This document shows, piece after piece, positions 6,129-6,135 of a DNA stretch of 6,135 nt. Where the stretch lies: NCBI GenBank assembly GCA_014523595.1, contig JAATVN010000149.1, positions 1 to 6,135 on the forward strand, written 5' to 3'. The DNA comes from Nitrososphaerales archaeon TH5888. GTDB taxonomy: Archaea > Thermoproteota > Nitrososphaeria > Nitrososphaerales > Nitrososphaeraceae. The translations under genes and the position numbers were made by a program. The notes under the pieces are model-generated. The model was not told the DNA's origin. It was given only the letters and a program-made list of their open reading frames with translations, and did no database searches. The stretch's first letter is position 1; each line of letters opens with the position of its first letter.

Positions 6129-6135
6129 TCTACAT

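Overview
The window is a tightly packed, low-GC archaeal gene cluster with every gene on the minus strand. It holds most of the later part of the LysW (amino-group carrier protein) route of lysine biosynthesis from 2-aminoadipate, with a diphthamide gene attached at the 3' end. Archaeal traits are a LysW carrier ending in EDWGE, an Lrp/LysM-type regulator, a TATA/BRE-like promoter with almost no leader, GAGGAG Shine-Dalgarno sites inside operons, frequent TTG/GTG starts, and a diphthine synthase. Having homocitrate synthase, lysJ, lysM, lysW, lysX and lysK together in an AT-rich genome fits Thaumarchaeota (Nitrososphaeria) best. That placement is inferred from remembered family resemblance, not from a search.

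Layout in transcription order, from the right end leftward: lysJ (4923-6128, 5' end at or just beyond the window edge), lysM (4514-4936, overlapping lysJ by 14 nt), a 67-nt gap holding the only promoter I can support, homocitrate synthase (3253-4446), lysW (3074-3241, 55 aa), lysX (2211-3077, 4-nt overlap with lysW), lysK (1074-2201), and a diphthine synthase gene with an unusual C-terminal extension (15-1064). Gaps are otherwise 9-11 nt or absent, so the five genes from homocitrate synthase to dph5 look like one operon. lysJ-lysM look like the end of another transcription unit that starts outside the window. There is no gene-free stretch over 300 bases, and I see no RNA genes, CRISPR or mobile elements.

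How the genes work together: homocitrate synthase commits 2-oxoglutarate and acetyl-CoA to 2-aminoadipate. LysX couples 2-aminoadipate to the C-terminal Glu of LysW. LysZ and LysY (not in the window) phosphorylate and reduce the carrier-bound intermediate. LysJ transaminates it and LysK releases lysine. LysM is the likely lysine-responsive regulator. The homoaconitase and dehydrogenase steps are also outside the window.

The most notable points are the diphthine synthase fused to a DUF357-like helical domain and placed in a lysine operon, the near-leaderless homocitrate synthase promoter with a 15-bp inverted repeat over its predicted start site, and the EDWGE codons of lysW lying in the purine-rich sequence just upstream of the lysX start.
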